Assembly (NCBI GenBank): GCA_035235625.1
Contig: CP141145.1
Span: 39,474,668 to 39,538,667, forward strand
Origin: Saururus chinensis
Taxonomy: Eukaryota > Streptophyta > Magnoliopsida > Piperales > Saururaceae
Length of the DNA stretch: 64,000 bases
Direction of reading: 5' to 3'
Below the pieces are notes generated by a model. It made no database searches. It saw only the letters and a program-made list of their open reading frames with translations, and was not told the DNA's origin. The translations under genes were made by a program, and so were the position numbers. Shown here piece after piece: positions 36,727 to 50,400 of this stretch (the stretch's first letter is position 1; each line of letters begins with the position of its first letter).

Positions 36727-39700
36727 TAGTGTTGCCACCGGGTTGGATTCGGGTTGGGTTTTGCCAAACTCGAACCCGATACCACTTAAGAAAACTATAA
36801 CCCGAACTAGACCAAAATAGAAATAATTAAATATTTTTTAAATTATTTTTTAATTTTAAACTTTTTTTAAAAAGATAATATTAAAAAAATATATAAAAAT
36901 TTAAATTTTATAGTATAATTATAGTTAGATCGGGTTGGGTTAAATCACCTAAAACTCGAACCTAACCTGAATAACTATTCAGGTCAAATTTCAAAAACCA
37001 AACTCAACTCATTATGTAATATCCTCAATTTTTTTAGGTTTTGAAAATTAAATACATAAAAAATATGGCATTTAACCTATTGACATTTTTAGTAGAATAA
37101 CTTCCTCCTTAGATAAAATTTGTAGCTAAAGCCTATGTAGTTAGAAAGTAGATAGAAAGATCTTCGAAACACCACCAAGAATGTGTGAATCGGAGTGCGG
37201 ATATGAAAGATACGACTGTTCGAAGTTGAACATATTGTATAAGATATGTTTACCCGATTTAGACGTGTATTTGACCCGTTTAAGTTGTCTTACAAGCCCA
37301 GTTAATTAAAGTTACGAAATTTATTTTTAAAGGCCCAATTAGGTTGCCTAAGTGAGGGGGTTTGGCCCAACTCCTAAAGGGATTAGGAACCCTAATTCCT
37401 ATGCTTATAAAAGGCCTTAGGGCATAATTAAAGGGAGCTTTGACAATTAAGGAAAGGAGGAGGAGCCGCCGATAGAATTTTCTGGCGAGGCTCCGACGGT
37501 GGTGGATCGACAACAAATCGGCGATTAAAGTAGGAATATTTTCATCAATTTTATTTAATAAAATTGAATGTAAATTAGATTTTTGCAACTCTGTTTTTTT
37601 TTTTTGTAATTTACATGAACAATAATTGGTGTTATGTAATTTCGTTAAAAAGTATAGTTTTTTGTAAAGAAAATTTTGAATATGCTCGCCAGCCACTGAC
37701 TGGCCAACGCCAACCGGCCAGCGACCAGCCATCCACTAAACGACGACATCTTTTGACGGGCCAGACTCCGGCACACGGCCGCCGCCGAGTAGACCGGTGC
37801 AGGAAAAAAAGCACGGAGCGCTGTCCCTCCGGCCGTCGACGGCTTGTGACGGGACCTTGTCTCCCGGAACAGCCATGAAATGGAGGTCCGTGTGAGCTGG
37901 TCCCTCGCTGGTCCATGACGAAAGGCCGGTCACCGCTGCGGGTTGTTGTAGATAACAGAAACAAAGGGCGGCCTTTTGGCCACCGAGCGGCCACCGGAAC
38001 CAACGTTGTTGGTTCTGCCGTGGTTCGGAAGCTCGAAATCCTCTGAGCCGCACCCCTTGGGCTGTAGCATTGGCGGCGCCGCAAGAGGCTGAAAGGCCTC
38101 TGGCCAGTCGCAGGGAAGACGACCAGTGAAACGAGTCGTCGGTCTTGCCCGACCCGGTTCGGTTCGACTCATTATAAAACAAAAAAAAACATAATTGAAC
38201 TGGGTCCAGTTCAGTAGGTTGTAGATGTGGAATAAATTTAAAAAAAATTACAAATGACCATGAGAGTATGTCGAGTGCACTTACCAAGTTTCAGATCAAG
38301 AAAAAATCTCAAAGTTTCTAAAATAACCAATTTACCCTTATGAGTTGAAGAGTAGAATTAATTAATGGCCAAACTTAAAGGCTCCGGTTCAGGGGGCCTA
38401 TGAGTAGATTTAAAAATTGAGAAAAATCTTAGTGAAATGTTAATGTGTATCCTAAATTTGAAAAAAACCAAAAGTTAGGAAAAAATCCCACTAAATAGAT
38501 AATTAACTATTTTACCCCTAAGGTTGAGGTAAAATGATTAATTGAATTGGAGTCGGTTCAAAGGGGTTTACGACCCCATTAAACGGGAAGAAAATTACCT
38601 CGGGTTCATAATGTCAAGGTGTAACCCTGAGATTAGTTTTGGACTCATTGGGGTTTAAGGAAGCTCTGAACAAAAAGATAAAAATACCCCTATGCAGATC
38701 GGCCCGCATTCGCATAAATAAAATTAACGGGCTAATGTGGTAATGAAACCTTTAGAGAAATTGTGACTTACCCGAGAATGGAGAGGACCATGTCTAATAT
38801 TGGATAATTACTTTAATGGCCTTACTCGCATTTTGACAAGTTGTTATAAAGACTTAATCAGTTAACCCATGGAGGGTTAGGGCACGAGAGCTCAAATATT
38901 TTTAATATCATTATCGAATTTGATTTTTGATATTATAATTTGCTTAGACCTGTGGGGGTATGTATTTTTTATGTTATTTATTGTTTTGATGATTATTATT
39001 ATTGTTATGACAATAATTTATTATTAGTTTAAGATTAATAAAAGATTAATCAATGGGGTTAGATAGCTTTTGATTAGGCGAGAACACCTAATCAAGATAA
39101 AGACTAAAATACCTTTGAGGGGTCTGGGACTAGTTCATAGAGTAAACAAAGCCTTTGACCTGACGATTTGCCTTAGTTAATGAACCGATGACAGTTTCGA
39201 GTTTAAACCCTAGTCTAGAAGGGACTAATAGGGTTTGTAATAGTCATTCGAAATCTTGGCTTATTGATGAACAAGATAGGGTTCAGAATGGTTTTCTAAG
39301 TTTTAGCTCTATTGAGGAGCTACTTATTTGACCGTGTAGTTGCACCTCCCCATTGGAGGGAGCTTTGCTTGAGCTAGACTCACTTTTAATTTATTGAGGA
39401 TTATTTAGTGTACACGCATTTAGATTAGCTGACATCCTACTTGGTTGGCTTTTCCCGCCACTTCTGTTCAAGTATAGTTGTGGGTCATGCCCTTAAACTC
39501 CGGTTAAGTCATTTATGGGCTAGGATGAGTGATGGTATTTCCTAGTGTATTCCATGGGCCTGGTGGATTTTAGGGTTTTTATCATGAATTTACCTTTGAG
39601 GGTGGTCTATGGTGAGTGTATTATTTGTCACTTAGGTTGACATATAATGAGTATGTCTATCATTGGGGTTAGACGAAGATATTAATTATCAAACAATGGT

Positions 39701-40445
39701 TCGAGAAATAATTAATAATATTATTTGATATTACTTGTTTAATTAAAACAAATGAAACAATTAAAGAACTTGAATAAAATGTAGGTTACTTGAAATTACT
39801 TAAGCATTATATATGTGATGTTATGCTTCTTAGAATAGTATAGATTTTAGGCAGAACTACATCTAGATCTGATCTTGTTTAAAACATTAGTGATGTTATT
39901 TGATGAGTACGCTAGCAACTAACATTAGGTGATGTTGGCCTGATCCAAAAAATATTAATTAATATTTTTGTTCATTTATAATGTTCCTCTAAGGGAGGAG
40001 ATGTTTGGTCTTTGTTTGTTTGCAGGTTTTTTAGATGGGGACAGTGCGAAATCAGGACGTTGGTGGGCGTTTGAGGACGATGTTGCATTAGTGGGATCTA
40101 ATTTTTTACTTCTGTAATTTTGTAAACAATTGTAATTACTAGCGTGAGAGCCAACTTTATTTGGTTATTTATATTTGGAAAGATGACAGACTTGTACTTA
40201 GAGGGTTAACATGTTATTTATTAAATTTTGACACATGTAATAATATTATGTGTTTTGATATTCGTATTTATGAACCCCAGTTATCACGACCTGGATATTT
40301 AATTGGATAATTTATTGTGTTTAAGAAAGAAAAAAAATTATCGTGATTTATCGTGTGTTATTTATTTAAAAAGGGTTTTAAAAATCTAAGTCGTGACACA
40401 TTAAGGTTGGGTTTTACCATATACCCAACCCGAGTGGCATCCCTA
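36727..40445. mobile_element. hAT-like MITE (about 330 bp) split by a solo LTR
   Basis: TAGTGTTGCCACCGGGTTGG at the left and CCAACCCGAGTGGCATCCCT at the right are imperfect inverted repeats. Short GGGTTGGGTTTT phrases face each other inside. Without the inserted LTR and its duplicated target the element is about 330 bp. The eight bases outside each end, GGCTAGTG and GGCCAGCA, differ only by three transitions, consistent with a decayed 8-bp hAT target duplication. Confidence 0.6.
37015..40398. mobile_element. Giant solo LTR, probably Ty3/gypsy type (3384 bp)
   Basis: Starts TGTAATATCCTCAATTTTTT and ends AAGTCGTGACA, flanked by the same five bases CATTA at 37010-37014 and 40399-40403. It sits inside the hAT-like MITE. 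There are no internal genes or second LTR. A GC-rich island at about 37670-38170 produces several long but meaningless open frames. Its ends resemble those of the solo LTRs at 10963 and 55659, suggesting one superfamily. Confidence 0.85.
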
Positions 40446-40722
40446 GGCCAGCAAGCGTATGGTAAAGGGTGTGGCATATGAAAGTGGAGTAGAGCGGGCA
40501 TATGAAAGTGGAGTAGAGTGAAGGAGGCTCAAGATGCTGATGTAGGTGCAGCAAGACAATCAATGTCATGAGTTCTTTTTGGTGAACATGGGGCGGCTAT
40601 TTTAGTGCTCCTTGTTTCATAAGTGGTAAACTTTGTCCCACTGCCTTGGGCCTTGAATTCATAAGTGGTAAACTTTGTATCATAAGGTGTATGCTAAAAA
40701 AGAAGTGAATATATTATTAATA

Positions 40723-40926
40723 GGAACAAGTTTATATGAGCCCGGACTCATATACTCCTACGTGAGCCCAGGCTCTATGGGTCGTCAGATTTACATCCGG
40801 CGGCCCATAATATTTATGGGCATTTAAACCCATGAGTATTATGGGCCGCCGGATGTAAATCCAACGGCCCATAGAGTCTGGGCTCACATGGGCGTATATG
40901 AGCCCAAGCTCATATAAATAGGTCTC
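40723..40926. mobile_element. Foldback MITE of 204 bp, 9-bp target duplication
   Basis: Two arms of about 95 bases are inverted copies with roughly a dozen mismatches around a short loop near 40823-40834. Both flanks carry TTATTAATA (40714-40722 and 40927-40935). A 9-bp duplication points to Mutator-type mobilisation. Non-coding. Confidence 0.75.
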
Positions 40927-40935
40927 TTATTAATA

Positions 40936-43900
40936 ACTAAGAGATAGCAAATGGGATAAAGTATTGATGATGGTGAGTGTGTATAGCTACCCAAGTATTT
41001 GCATATTTAATTGAGAAAACCGTTTTGCAGCCATTTTGGCTCCAATTCAATATGTGAATAGGGTTTCAATTCCGTCAAATCATCCTTTTATAAACCATAC
41101 TACTTCCTCAAATATTAATAGCTTTATTTCATTTTTGAAAATAAATTAAATTTTCTTCATTTTCAAAAATCAAAAGAATGTATTAATGTATGACAAAAAG
41201 TATTATATACAGTAAATTAAGTGATTATAGAACCATTATTTTTGGAATATTTTGCCATGGTTTTACCTTTAACTCTTATTTTACCTATATCTTATAACTT
41301 TAGGCACTTTAATATAAGTGTGAATTGAGATGTGATTTAAGGATATTTTTAATAAAATATTTACTTAGAATTTTTTATATACTTATCACATCCAGTTGTT
41401 AATTTGACATAGACCTTATTTTTTAGGTTATGATTTCAACTTTGTAATATTATATTTTATACTCTTATACTCGAATTCAAGTGTTTTTAACAATGTAAAA
41501 AATTTCTTGATGAACTCTATCAAATGAGATCCTATATTATTATGCCTTATTGAACTTTTTTATCGGTATCACATATAAAATATACTCCACGATAATAATT
41601 TTTTATATTTTTACCTATATTATATATATTTAAATTTTCACAATTTTTAAGCCTTAGAAAACTCCTAAAAATTTATACCAAATGAGACTTGTTGCCAAAT
41701 TAGTCCTGGATATTAATAGTGTACTTAACAACACAAAGTCCTTTGATACTATTATTTTCATTAAACTATAACATAATATTTAACCTATGTGATTTAACTC
41801 ACGATTGCCTAGAAAAACTGTATTTAAATTAATATAATGCTTACACATATAATTTATGAACAATATAATCTTAAAATCATGTATTGTAATTATAGTATTA
41901 CATTTTTTTCTTTAATATGTATGTTAATTTAAATTTATTTTATTTTTTTCTAATTTATATTTATAAACATTATACATACGTATTCTTGCAAGTGTTTAAT
42001 AAAGGTATACAAATACTTTGACAAAAAATAAATTAAGATTTTTGCAAGGAGAGGAGGATGGCGGGATGTATATAGCCTAATTAGGAAGGTCGGGCAACGA
42101 ACTTAAAGCCGGATGGAGAGGAACCTGAATGTGCTGTGGGAGATTTCGTCCCTCAAGTTTCGTTGCCTCCCTCGTCGCGTGAAGCCTCCGTCCCTCCCAC
42201 GATGGAAACCCCAAAACAGGGCCCGTCAAGCCTCCGTTTCACTCACCATTTCTCCCCGCCGTCCCCAGCTCTACCTGCCCCTATTACCCTTAACCTGCTC
42301 TCCCAACCTCTGGCTTTTGCCCCTCCTGCTCTCTCCTCCCTCGCCCTGCTATGTCGGCCTCTCTTTCCTCTTGAGCCTGTTGGCTCCCACGAGATGGACT
42401 CCATTGGTTTTTCTGCCAGTTTTGATCACTCTCGAAGCTGCTCAAGTTGTTAGCCTTGCGGCCGAAAAGAGTCTACTAAAGGTCAACTTCTGGTTTGGAT
42501 AAATAACACTCACATCCCCAGAATTATACAAAAATTACAAATATACCTCTTAGCATTATGAAACCATCCACATACCCTTAAAACAAAGTTATTTTCCTCT
42601 GATTTCTCTTTCTCTTTCTCCTTCCTCTAATTTCTTATTAAAATTATGTAAAAATACAGCTCCAAGTGTTCCCTTTAACTCCAACATTTTTAAGGTAACC
42701 AAATTCTGCCATATATTTAATATTTAGCCCCTTGCCTCGATAACAGCATTCGAAGATATGGTAACTATAAGCTTTAATGAGGAAATAACTGCAAAATCTA
42801 GAGAACTTGAACTGATTCAATAATAATTTCATCATCTATTTTCTATTTTGGTAAGCATATTTAATTGACATTCAGTTTCTGGCTGCAGCATCTCAACAAT
42901 ATGTTCATCGCTTTTGGTAGCTAATGCTGGAACCGTGAGCTTTAAACAAAGACATTAGTGACAAGGGCTGCCTATATCACTGATTGTTTCCGTATGAGAT
43001 ATATAGGTCTTGAAGCTTTTATGCCACTTATAAAACTGGGAACGTGAGCATATGTATGTTCATTATTTTACAGAAGCTGCAACACAAATTTCAAAAGTTA
43101 GGCTCGGATTTCGGACTTGTGATACATTGATTGGTGTTCTAAACAGATGACGTGCATGGACAGAGAAGTCTTCACTGACTATTTGGTATTCTATGTAAAC
43201 TTAATTATCACTATATTTATTCACTAGATTCTCCTTAAACGAACTACACATTGTTTAGTCTCAGCTTTAACTACATATTGTTTGGTCCTATCTAAGGATG
43301 CAATTTCAAAGCAATATTTACATTTTAATGTTCAACATATTCTAGTTCCAATTGACAAACCGAATTCATATTCTCACATTATTCTAACTAGCAGAAGTGC
43401 ATATGCAGAATGCTTGTGCTTCACTCAAAAAATTTAGTTTTGTTATCACATGTAAATTGAGCTTTGAGTTTAACAATTTTACCGATCCATAAATGTTACT
43501 TTAGGCATGTTAGGGGCAATTTAGAACTTCTATGATAAAAATCTCTACCTCTCTTTTTACTTAATAATACTTGCTTCATCCCATATTAATAGCTCTATTT
43601 GGTTTGCATGGGAAAGAGCCTTGTGCGAATTTTAAGTTGGATTGCACCCTTCTTAATTAATAGATTGGTTTGCAAGGAATAAATTTTTTCAAGTTCTTGA
43701 TGAATTTGAATGTGCATGTCAATTTTTCCAAATAATTTACACATTGAAGTGCAATAATGGTACTTTCAAATTGTAATGGTTTCACTATCCTTTTTTATAG
43801 ATAGAGTGTGTAAAACTTCAAATTTATGGTTTTACCCCTTTGTATTGGAAAATGTTCAGAGGACTAGGATGGTTTTTATTCATTTTTTTTCGATCATTAG

Positions 43901-44505
43901 CATGGCCATTGACATGTCGGTGTCCATGTCGATGAAGGGACAATGATGACCAATAGCTATATTTACAGAGGTTCGTGTTCACTAGTCACCAACAATGAGG
44001 CCAACGCATCGGTGCAATGTCAATGAGGTAGGTTTTTTAAGCCAACCCACTATCAATAAAGGCTCCAATGTTGACTAAACATTGATAGTTATTGATGTCT
44101 TGGCTGACACACAGGAGAGATTACCAATGGTGTCAATTCATGAGATTTCAAATATAATTTATAATAATATATATGTTATTATTAGGTATATAATAGCATA
44201 GTTTTTTCCTGCATTTGAATGCATGAATAAATGTTGTAAGCACATAGTGTGTAGGGGCAAGTAAACTCTAATACATGTGTTAATCTTTGTGATAAATAGT
44301 CACCTAGACCAATGCATTGTGATACTTAAGGACAAAGTATATTATTATTTATTTAGCTCCAAAATTAGTCATGTAGACAGAAGAGTATGATGTGAAACAT
44401 GATTAGTCATCCGGCTTTCCAAAAATGGGAGTTGTAGGTAGAATCACTTCTTTGATATAGGAGTTAGGTTCAAATAGATTAGATTATAAAAAGATGATTG
44501 GTTAA
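40936..44505. other. Intergenic, mostly AT-rich
   Basis: Stowaway-type left ends occur near 41101 (CTTCCTCAAATATTAATAGC) and 43570 (TTCATCCCATATTAATAGCT) without clear right ends. A GC-rich segment at 42100-42460 is listed separately. Confidence 0.5.
42113..42502 (+). other. GC-rich proline/leucine-rich open frames, unknown
   Basis: Two overlapping plus-strand frames (129 residues from 42113, 105 from 42136) lie in a GC island within AT-rich DNA. Neither shows a known domain. It may be a captured gene fragment, a lost first exon or chance. No splice partner was identified downstream. Confidence 0.2.
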
Positions 44506-44755
44506 GTTGTAATGAAGTAGTAAAGCATAATGCTTGTGACACATACTCAGGTGCACACATATGTTAGTGTGCATGCATACATGTTGCACAATATTGTAGG
44601 CACATACATGTGTTAATGTGTTACATACTTGGTGTGCATACATTGTGGGAATTGTCTACAATGTTGTACAAGATGTATGCATCACACCAACATACTTGTG
44701 CACCCTAGTATATGTTATAAGCATTATGCTTTGCTACTCCGTGACGCAGTACAAC
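44506..44755. mobile_element. Foldback MITE, copy 1 (250 bp)
   Basis: GTTGTAATGAAGTAGTAAAG at the left is mirrored by a right end reading TTGCTACTCCGTGACGCAGT then ACAAC. AAGCATAATGCTTGTGACAC faces ATAAGCATTATGCTTT further in. It is a close relative of the element at 44861-45095. Confidence 0.65.
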
Positions 44756-44860
44756 ACAGTATAAGAAGTTTTAATGATTATAGAAGTTGAGATCTCAACC
44801 ACTATGGTCCATGAGGCCTAGTGGACTTTTACTTAATGGCTTAGATAGAATAATACAATT

Positions 44861-45095
44861 GTCACAAAATGGGAAAGCATAATGCTCATGACACATGATG
44901 GGGAGCACACGCGTTGGCATGCATGCATAGATGTTGTGCAACGTTGCGAACGGACATGTGTTTTAGTGTTGCATACTTGGTGTGTATTCATTACGAGAAC
45001 TACCTACAATGCCACATGTGTACATCATACCAACATGTGTATGCCCTAGCATATGTCACGAGCATTACACTTTGCTGCTCCATGATATAGTGTAA
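44861..45095. mobile_element. Foldback MITE, copy 2 (about 235 bp)
   Basis: AAAGCATAATGCTCATGACA on the left faces CACGAGCATTACACTTTGCT on the right. The interior (TACTTGGTGTG, TGCATGCATA) follows copy 1 in the same orientation, about 105 bases further on. It is more diverged within its arms than copy 1. Confidence 0.6.
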
Positions 45096-45791
45096 CATAA
45101 TATATGAAGTTTTAATAATTATATATATCGGGAGGATCATTACTTCATAGCGTGGATGAAGTGGTGCAAACTTTAGGCAGAGTTTAAAGTTGCGTTTGTG
45201 GTAGTCCAATATTTAGTATGAGTCATAAATTTCTAAATGAGGCTATCACATCTTAGGAACCTTCTTATGTTGGGTTCCTTTTTGCTTGTAAATATGATTG
45301 TGACATTGAAAGCATATTTACGTTGACTTTTATTGAATTATTTACTTGATTAATCTTTTTTTAATGTATTTTGTCAAAATCTTTGTTTTAGTTTTACAAA
45401 TTCACTGAGTATACCTATATACTCAACATCCTTTGTAGTATAAGTTTTTCAGGTAAAAAGGTCGCCTATAAGAAGGTTGTAGACATTGTGAGTCTCACCT
45501 TTCAATTATTAACCTATTTATTTTTCATAGGTTTGTTTTCAGACACGTGAAGATGTTATTTATTGTTTATATTGACCAGAATGTAGATGACAGGTAGGTG
45601 ACAAATAGGTACTCAACTTTAGATATTGTAGCAATTTTAAAGCCAATGTTATTTTAGATTTTTATTCATAATATTATCATAAAATTTGATTTGTAAAAGG
45701 TATTAATATCATATCCCGAATCTAATTTTGAGTAATTTTTACTACTCTTAGCAAATGAAGTTTTTCATTGCATATTATTCAAGGTGTTATG
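45096..45791. other. Intergenic, nothing recognised
   Basis: AT-rich with no supported feature. Confidence 0.5.

Positions 45792-45884
<93 letters not shown>
45792..45884. repeat. (TG)n(TA)n microsatellite
   Basis: A short TG run leads into about 41 uninterrupted TA units. Confidence 0.95.
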
Positions 45885-45890
<6 letters not shown>

Positions 45891-47404
45891 GGAGGAACAC
45901 GACAATTTAGAGGAGTTATATATCACTAAAATTGATGGCGCCCACTAGCACATATTAACGCCAACTCAACACACATGCGATAATTTAGTACCATCGATCA
46001 TAGTGATTGGCGGTTCCAGTGAACTGGAAGATATATCCCAAAGGATATCTCTGGGAAGACAAAAAATTATTCCCAAGTGGTTTCTTCCTGGAATGACTTG
46101 CTCTAACAGTTATTATGTGTTTGATAGTGTTATCTTGCATAAGCACGATGTTTCAAGTTGAATACATCATAAGTTATTTAATGAATTGTTATTCAATCGC
46201 TTATGTTTGTTTCAAATATATAAAGCTGATTATTGAAGTTATAAATTTGTTGTTTATTTTACTTCATCGGGTTTCACATACTTATCTCACAACATCGCCC
46301 CTGGAGCGCCCACATCTGGCCTCAGCCGTCGTTGCCATCATGAAGTATCAATCGTCATGTGTCGCCTTTTTACTGAAACACCACTTTCATCACCGTTGTC
46401 GGGTCACCCAGCACCACCTTAGCTGCCACTTCCACCTCCCTTTCAAAGTCGCCATGGCTATGACTATTGGCATGGTTGCTACTATCGTGGCCAGATTTGG
46501 CCAACAAGTCGCGCGACTCCACATGCTCTAACCAGTAACCTGCTCTGGCCGCGCCTATGTTAGATTGGCTGCGCTGGTCTCGAGTTAGGGGGCCACAATT
46601 ATTGGCCGACAATTTTTTCACACAGTCACAACCTCAAATGAAGTCTTTTCCGCACTGCTTCATCAGTCTTAGCTTTACCCATTCTTTCCAGCTTACCAAA
46701 TGGGCATGGGCAGTTTCTAGGAGGGGCGAGAGGGATTTGCCGGCGTAGGCAGCATTCTAGAAGTATTCTGGATCACGAGCATGATCTTGGCAAGGTTCCA
46801 GAGCCTGATGACCACCTAAAGCTCCCTCAGTTCTCCCCCAATCGGATACAGAGGCCGTTGTCATCGACCCTGCCTCTACTTCATTGGCCAGCTGCCAGAA
46901 TCTGTTGCATTTGTGGACGTGTGCCTGCAGTAATTGGTTGTCCGTCTCCCCGCCTCGGACCCGAATTTAAGACTCGTCGAAGCCTCCGTCTTGGACCACG
47001 TCAACACCCAACTTCGCACCCGGGCAATCGCTACACTTTGATTTCCTGCACTGCCACCTCGTCGTCCGACTGGGTCGAAGTTGAGTCGGACGTTTGGTCC
47101 AGTTACTTCAGCCGACGACGGAAGGGGTGAAGGACAGATTTCGGGCAGACTTCGTCCATCTGATCAACTGCTGAGTGCTCACGGACGAGTCATCCGAACC
47201 AGCCAACCACTTAACAATGTTCTCCCGTGTTATATCGACACAACATGAACTACTTTTTCAATTAAACTCAGAATTTTCTAGGAGCATCAGCCAATAACAT
47301 GAAATATTGTAACTGGAATCGGGTTTCTCACCAAGGAGAAAATAACCACGTTCTATATTACAAGAGGAAGTGACGTTTTGAAGATTGGACATACAATTTA
47401 AACA
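45885..47404. other. Intergenic, GC-richer from about 46270 to 47130
   Basis: Frames at 46115-46531, 46370-46621 (minus) and 46858-47130 overlap on both strands and show no domain. The segment lies just past the 3' end of the glycyl-tRNA synthetase gene and may include captured gene fragments, but none could be named. Confidence 0.4.
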
Positions 47405-50400
47405 CTAGTCACCAGCATTACTGTGAGTCGGTGTCGGAAATCTCCACTTAATATCTTCCCATGTGCTCTGCCCATCAGTCAACTCTTTTACCACTGAAGC
47501 AACTTTGATAGAATCCACCCGAACCTGCTCTTTAGAATCCCTATCACGTATTGTCACAGAATTTGTTGAATCTACTGTGATAGCAAAAGGCACACCAAGT
47601 TCATCTGTTCTTGCATATCTTTTACCAATAGATGTACCTGCAACATAACATCCTCATTCAGCATGTCATGGATTGAACATTGTTTTCGGCTATGCATGTA
47701 TAGCGAACATCCAATCCACGCATTTGACCACAAATATTAGGATAACAGTAAATAAATATACTAATCTAATGATGACAAATATGACGGCCTCATCTACGAC
47801 ATATTCCACTGTCATTTATCAAGAGCCTCAGCAATAGCCCCAAATCATAAGGTTGCTAAAAAAAATTCAAATATAAGGGGGAAAAAATAAGATGGCCTAA
47901 ATGTTTTTGCAAGCATAACACGCACCTGTTACATCTATCTTATTCGATATTCCCATCACAGTCAGCGACCTGGAAATGTGCTTGGCAACCTCTTCATACT
48001 GTTCTTTCTGGACTAATGGGAAGACTGTACACTTGATGGGGGCCACAAGAGGTGGGAATCGGAACACATTCAATTGTTCATCCCCATCTTTGTTGGGTCT
48101 CGTGTAGAAGGTATGCTCATAAAGGCAGTAGATTATCCGCCCAATACCAAAAGACGGCTCAATCACTGATGGAGTGAAAGTCCTCTGGTGCTCTTTCTTT
48201 TTCTCTTTTGAAATCAAGACCATCTTTTTTGTGAGTGTAACAGATTTCTGAAGTGTGCACACAAAAAACTCGGTCTCTCCCTTTGAATCTAAAGATGCCT
48301 TCAGTTCCATTGCTTCCGCTTCCTTCATGGCCTATGTACATATAAAGGTGGTAAATATCAAACAATGTTAAGCCAAAGTTACTTCCACACCGACATAACA
48401 GCTCTTGCATAAGAATAATTATGCACTTACCTCCAATGCTTCGACAACATTCTTTTGGCTGCCTTTAAATGCAAGACCCAGCTCCTTCTTTGAGGGAACT
48501 ATGACGAGTTTCTGAATAGGCAAAGCAACAGCAATTTTTAATAAACGATTATAAAAATACCCCCAAGCCCATCATGCACACACTCAATGCAGAGAGGGAG
48601 GGAGTACCTCAATCTCTCTAGGTTCTGAAAATTTCTCATGAGCAACAAGGAGGACACCACTCTTGCCCTGTCACAGTATTTACCAATAAGTAACCAAACA
48701 ATGGAGTAATACAAACATGGAGACAACATGCACAATACATTAATGGCAAAACGAAAGGAAATTAGCAAGAGCAAATAAAAAGCTGAATATCAAGAAGTCG
48801 ACAAACTTCTTCACCAGCAGATTTCAGAACAGGGTAAAAAATTAAATGCATGTTACGAAAAAGTGTGACAGATCTAATCGGCAAAGGACAACAAACTAGA
48901 TTCCTACTCAAAACATCAATTTATAGATTAACTATGTAGAAACTCCACAGTTTTTCTTCACAAATAACTTAAGAAGTTGCAGATATTAATAAAACAGAAT
49001 CACACAATAAAGGTATATACAAAAAGATGCTTACTGTTAATAAAGTAGCACTACTAGAGCTCTGATCAAGCTGTACTTACTCAAACAAGGGACTGAACAA
49101 AGAAAGAAAAATATTCTTGTGCGAAACATCATTGTCATAAGATGAAGGCAAAAAATCAAATAGCCCACATCAGTAGTTAACCAATAATTAAGCCTATGTT
49201 ATCTTTGAGCTCACTATGCTTTCGAAATAGATAGTGGCAGCCTTGTCAATAAATGATAAAGTATAAGATTGAGTGAAGCTAAACATTTGCTTGACAAATC
49301 TGGCTTCAGTGATTACCGTGTGAGCTTGCAAATCATATGCAGACCTGTCCGCTATACCAACACATTCAATCCAGCCATAAGAGCATTCAATCTCAGCATC
49401 CCAACAATCTGCAGCATAATGAGCCATCTCATTGGGAAGGTGCTGGCGGAACCGCAACCTTTCTTTGTCAATCCCAAGATTTGTCAAAAATAGATAAACC
49501 CTCCCAATGAAGTAGCCAAGTGTTTGATTATTCACAATACCCTATACAAAGTGAAAATGAAAGTTACATTATAAATAGAGAATAAACATTCAGCAGTAGG
49601 CTGCAAAAAATCATTACTCCTAAACTGAAACATGAGTAAAGTAACATATTCTTCACTTTTTAATTCACATCCTAAGGAGGAAAAAAAACCTTTGATACAG
49701 CTTCACCCAGGCACATTTTCTTTTCAGGTTTTCCAGACAGCTGCTCGTCCCTTGGGAACATAAAAAATTGCAAATCAGCAACATCACCATATTTTGGGTG
49801 CGACTTATCCTCAGGATCAACAAAATGCTCTATCTCAGCTAGAGTAAATTCACGAACTCTAAGGAGCCCTTGGCGAGGAGATATCTATGTACAGAAACAA
49901 AAAGTTGGTCAACAAATAAAGGAACAAAAATGACAGAAAATACAAAAGAATTGTATATAGTTTTTATTTTTCAGTCGACAATCCAAGGACCACCATGCAA
50001 AATTAACTCACAACAATGAGACCCCATAGCTCTCATGCATAGGATATGTATAGAATGAAAAATCAAATCAGTTATGTATAGAACGACAGTTATCACTTTT
50101 GGAAGATTCATTATACACTGAAATAACTAAAAGCAATTTTCTTCCCCATACACTCATTTGCATTTACTTTCCTTGCTACCAGCTATCTTCGATGGCCACC
50201 TTGCCATTGCTCAGTTTTCAAACACTCACTAGATCTAGAAAAAACTGGAACTTGGAAAAGAAAATGGTTGATTTTATCCTGTCAAGTACTTCCTAGGACA
50301 ACAACAATTAGAACAAAAATATTACCAGCAAATTTATTTGTTAAGAGTGTAAAAAAGCAATTAACCTATGAGACAAGAATCATAACTCTGAAATGTCATT

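Noticed and set aside
37632-38287. Minus-strand frames of 150 and 183 residues
   Set aside because: They sit in the GC island of a solo LTR, partly overlap each other and show no known domain.
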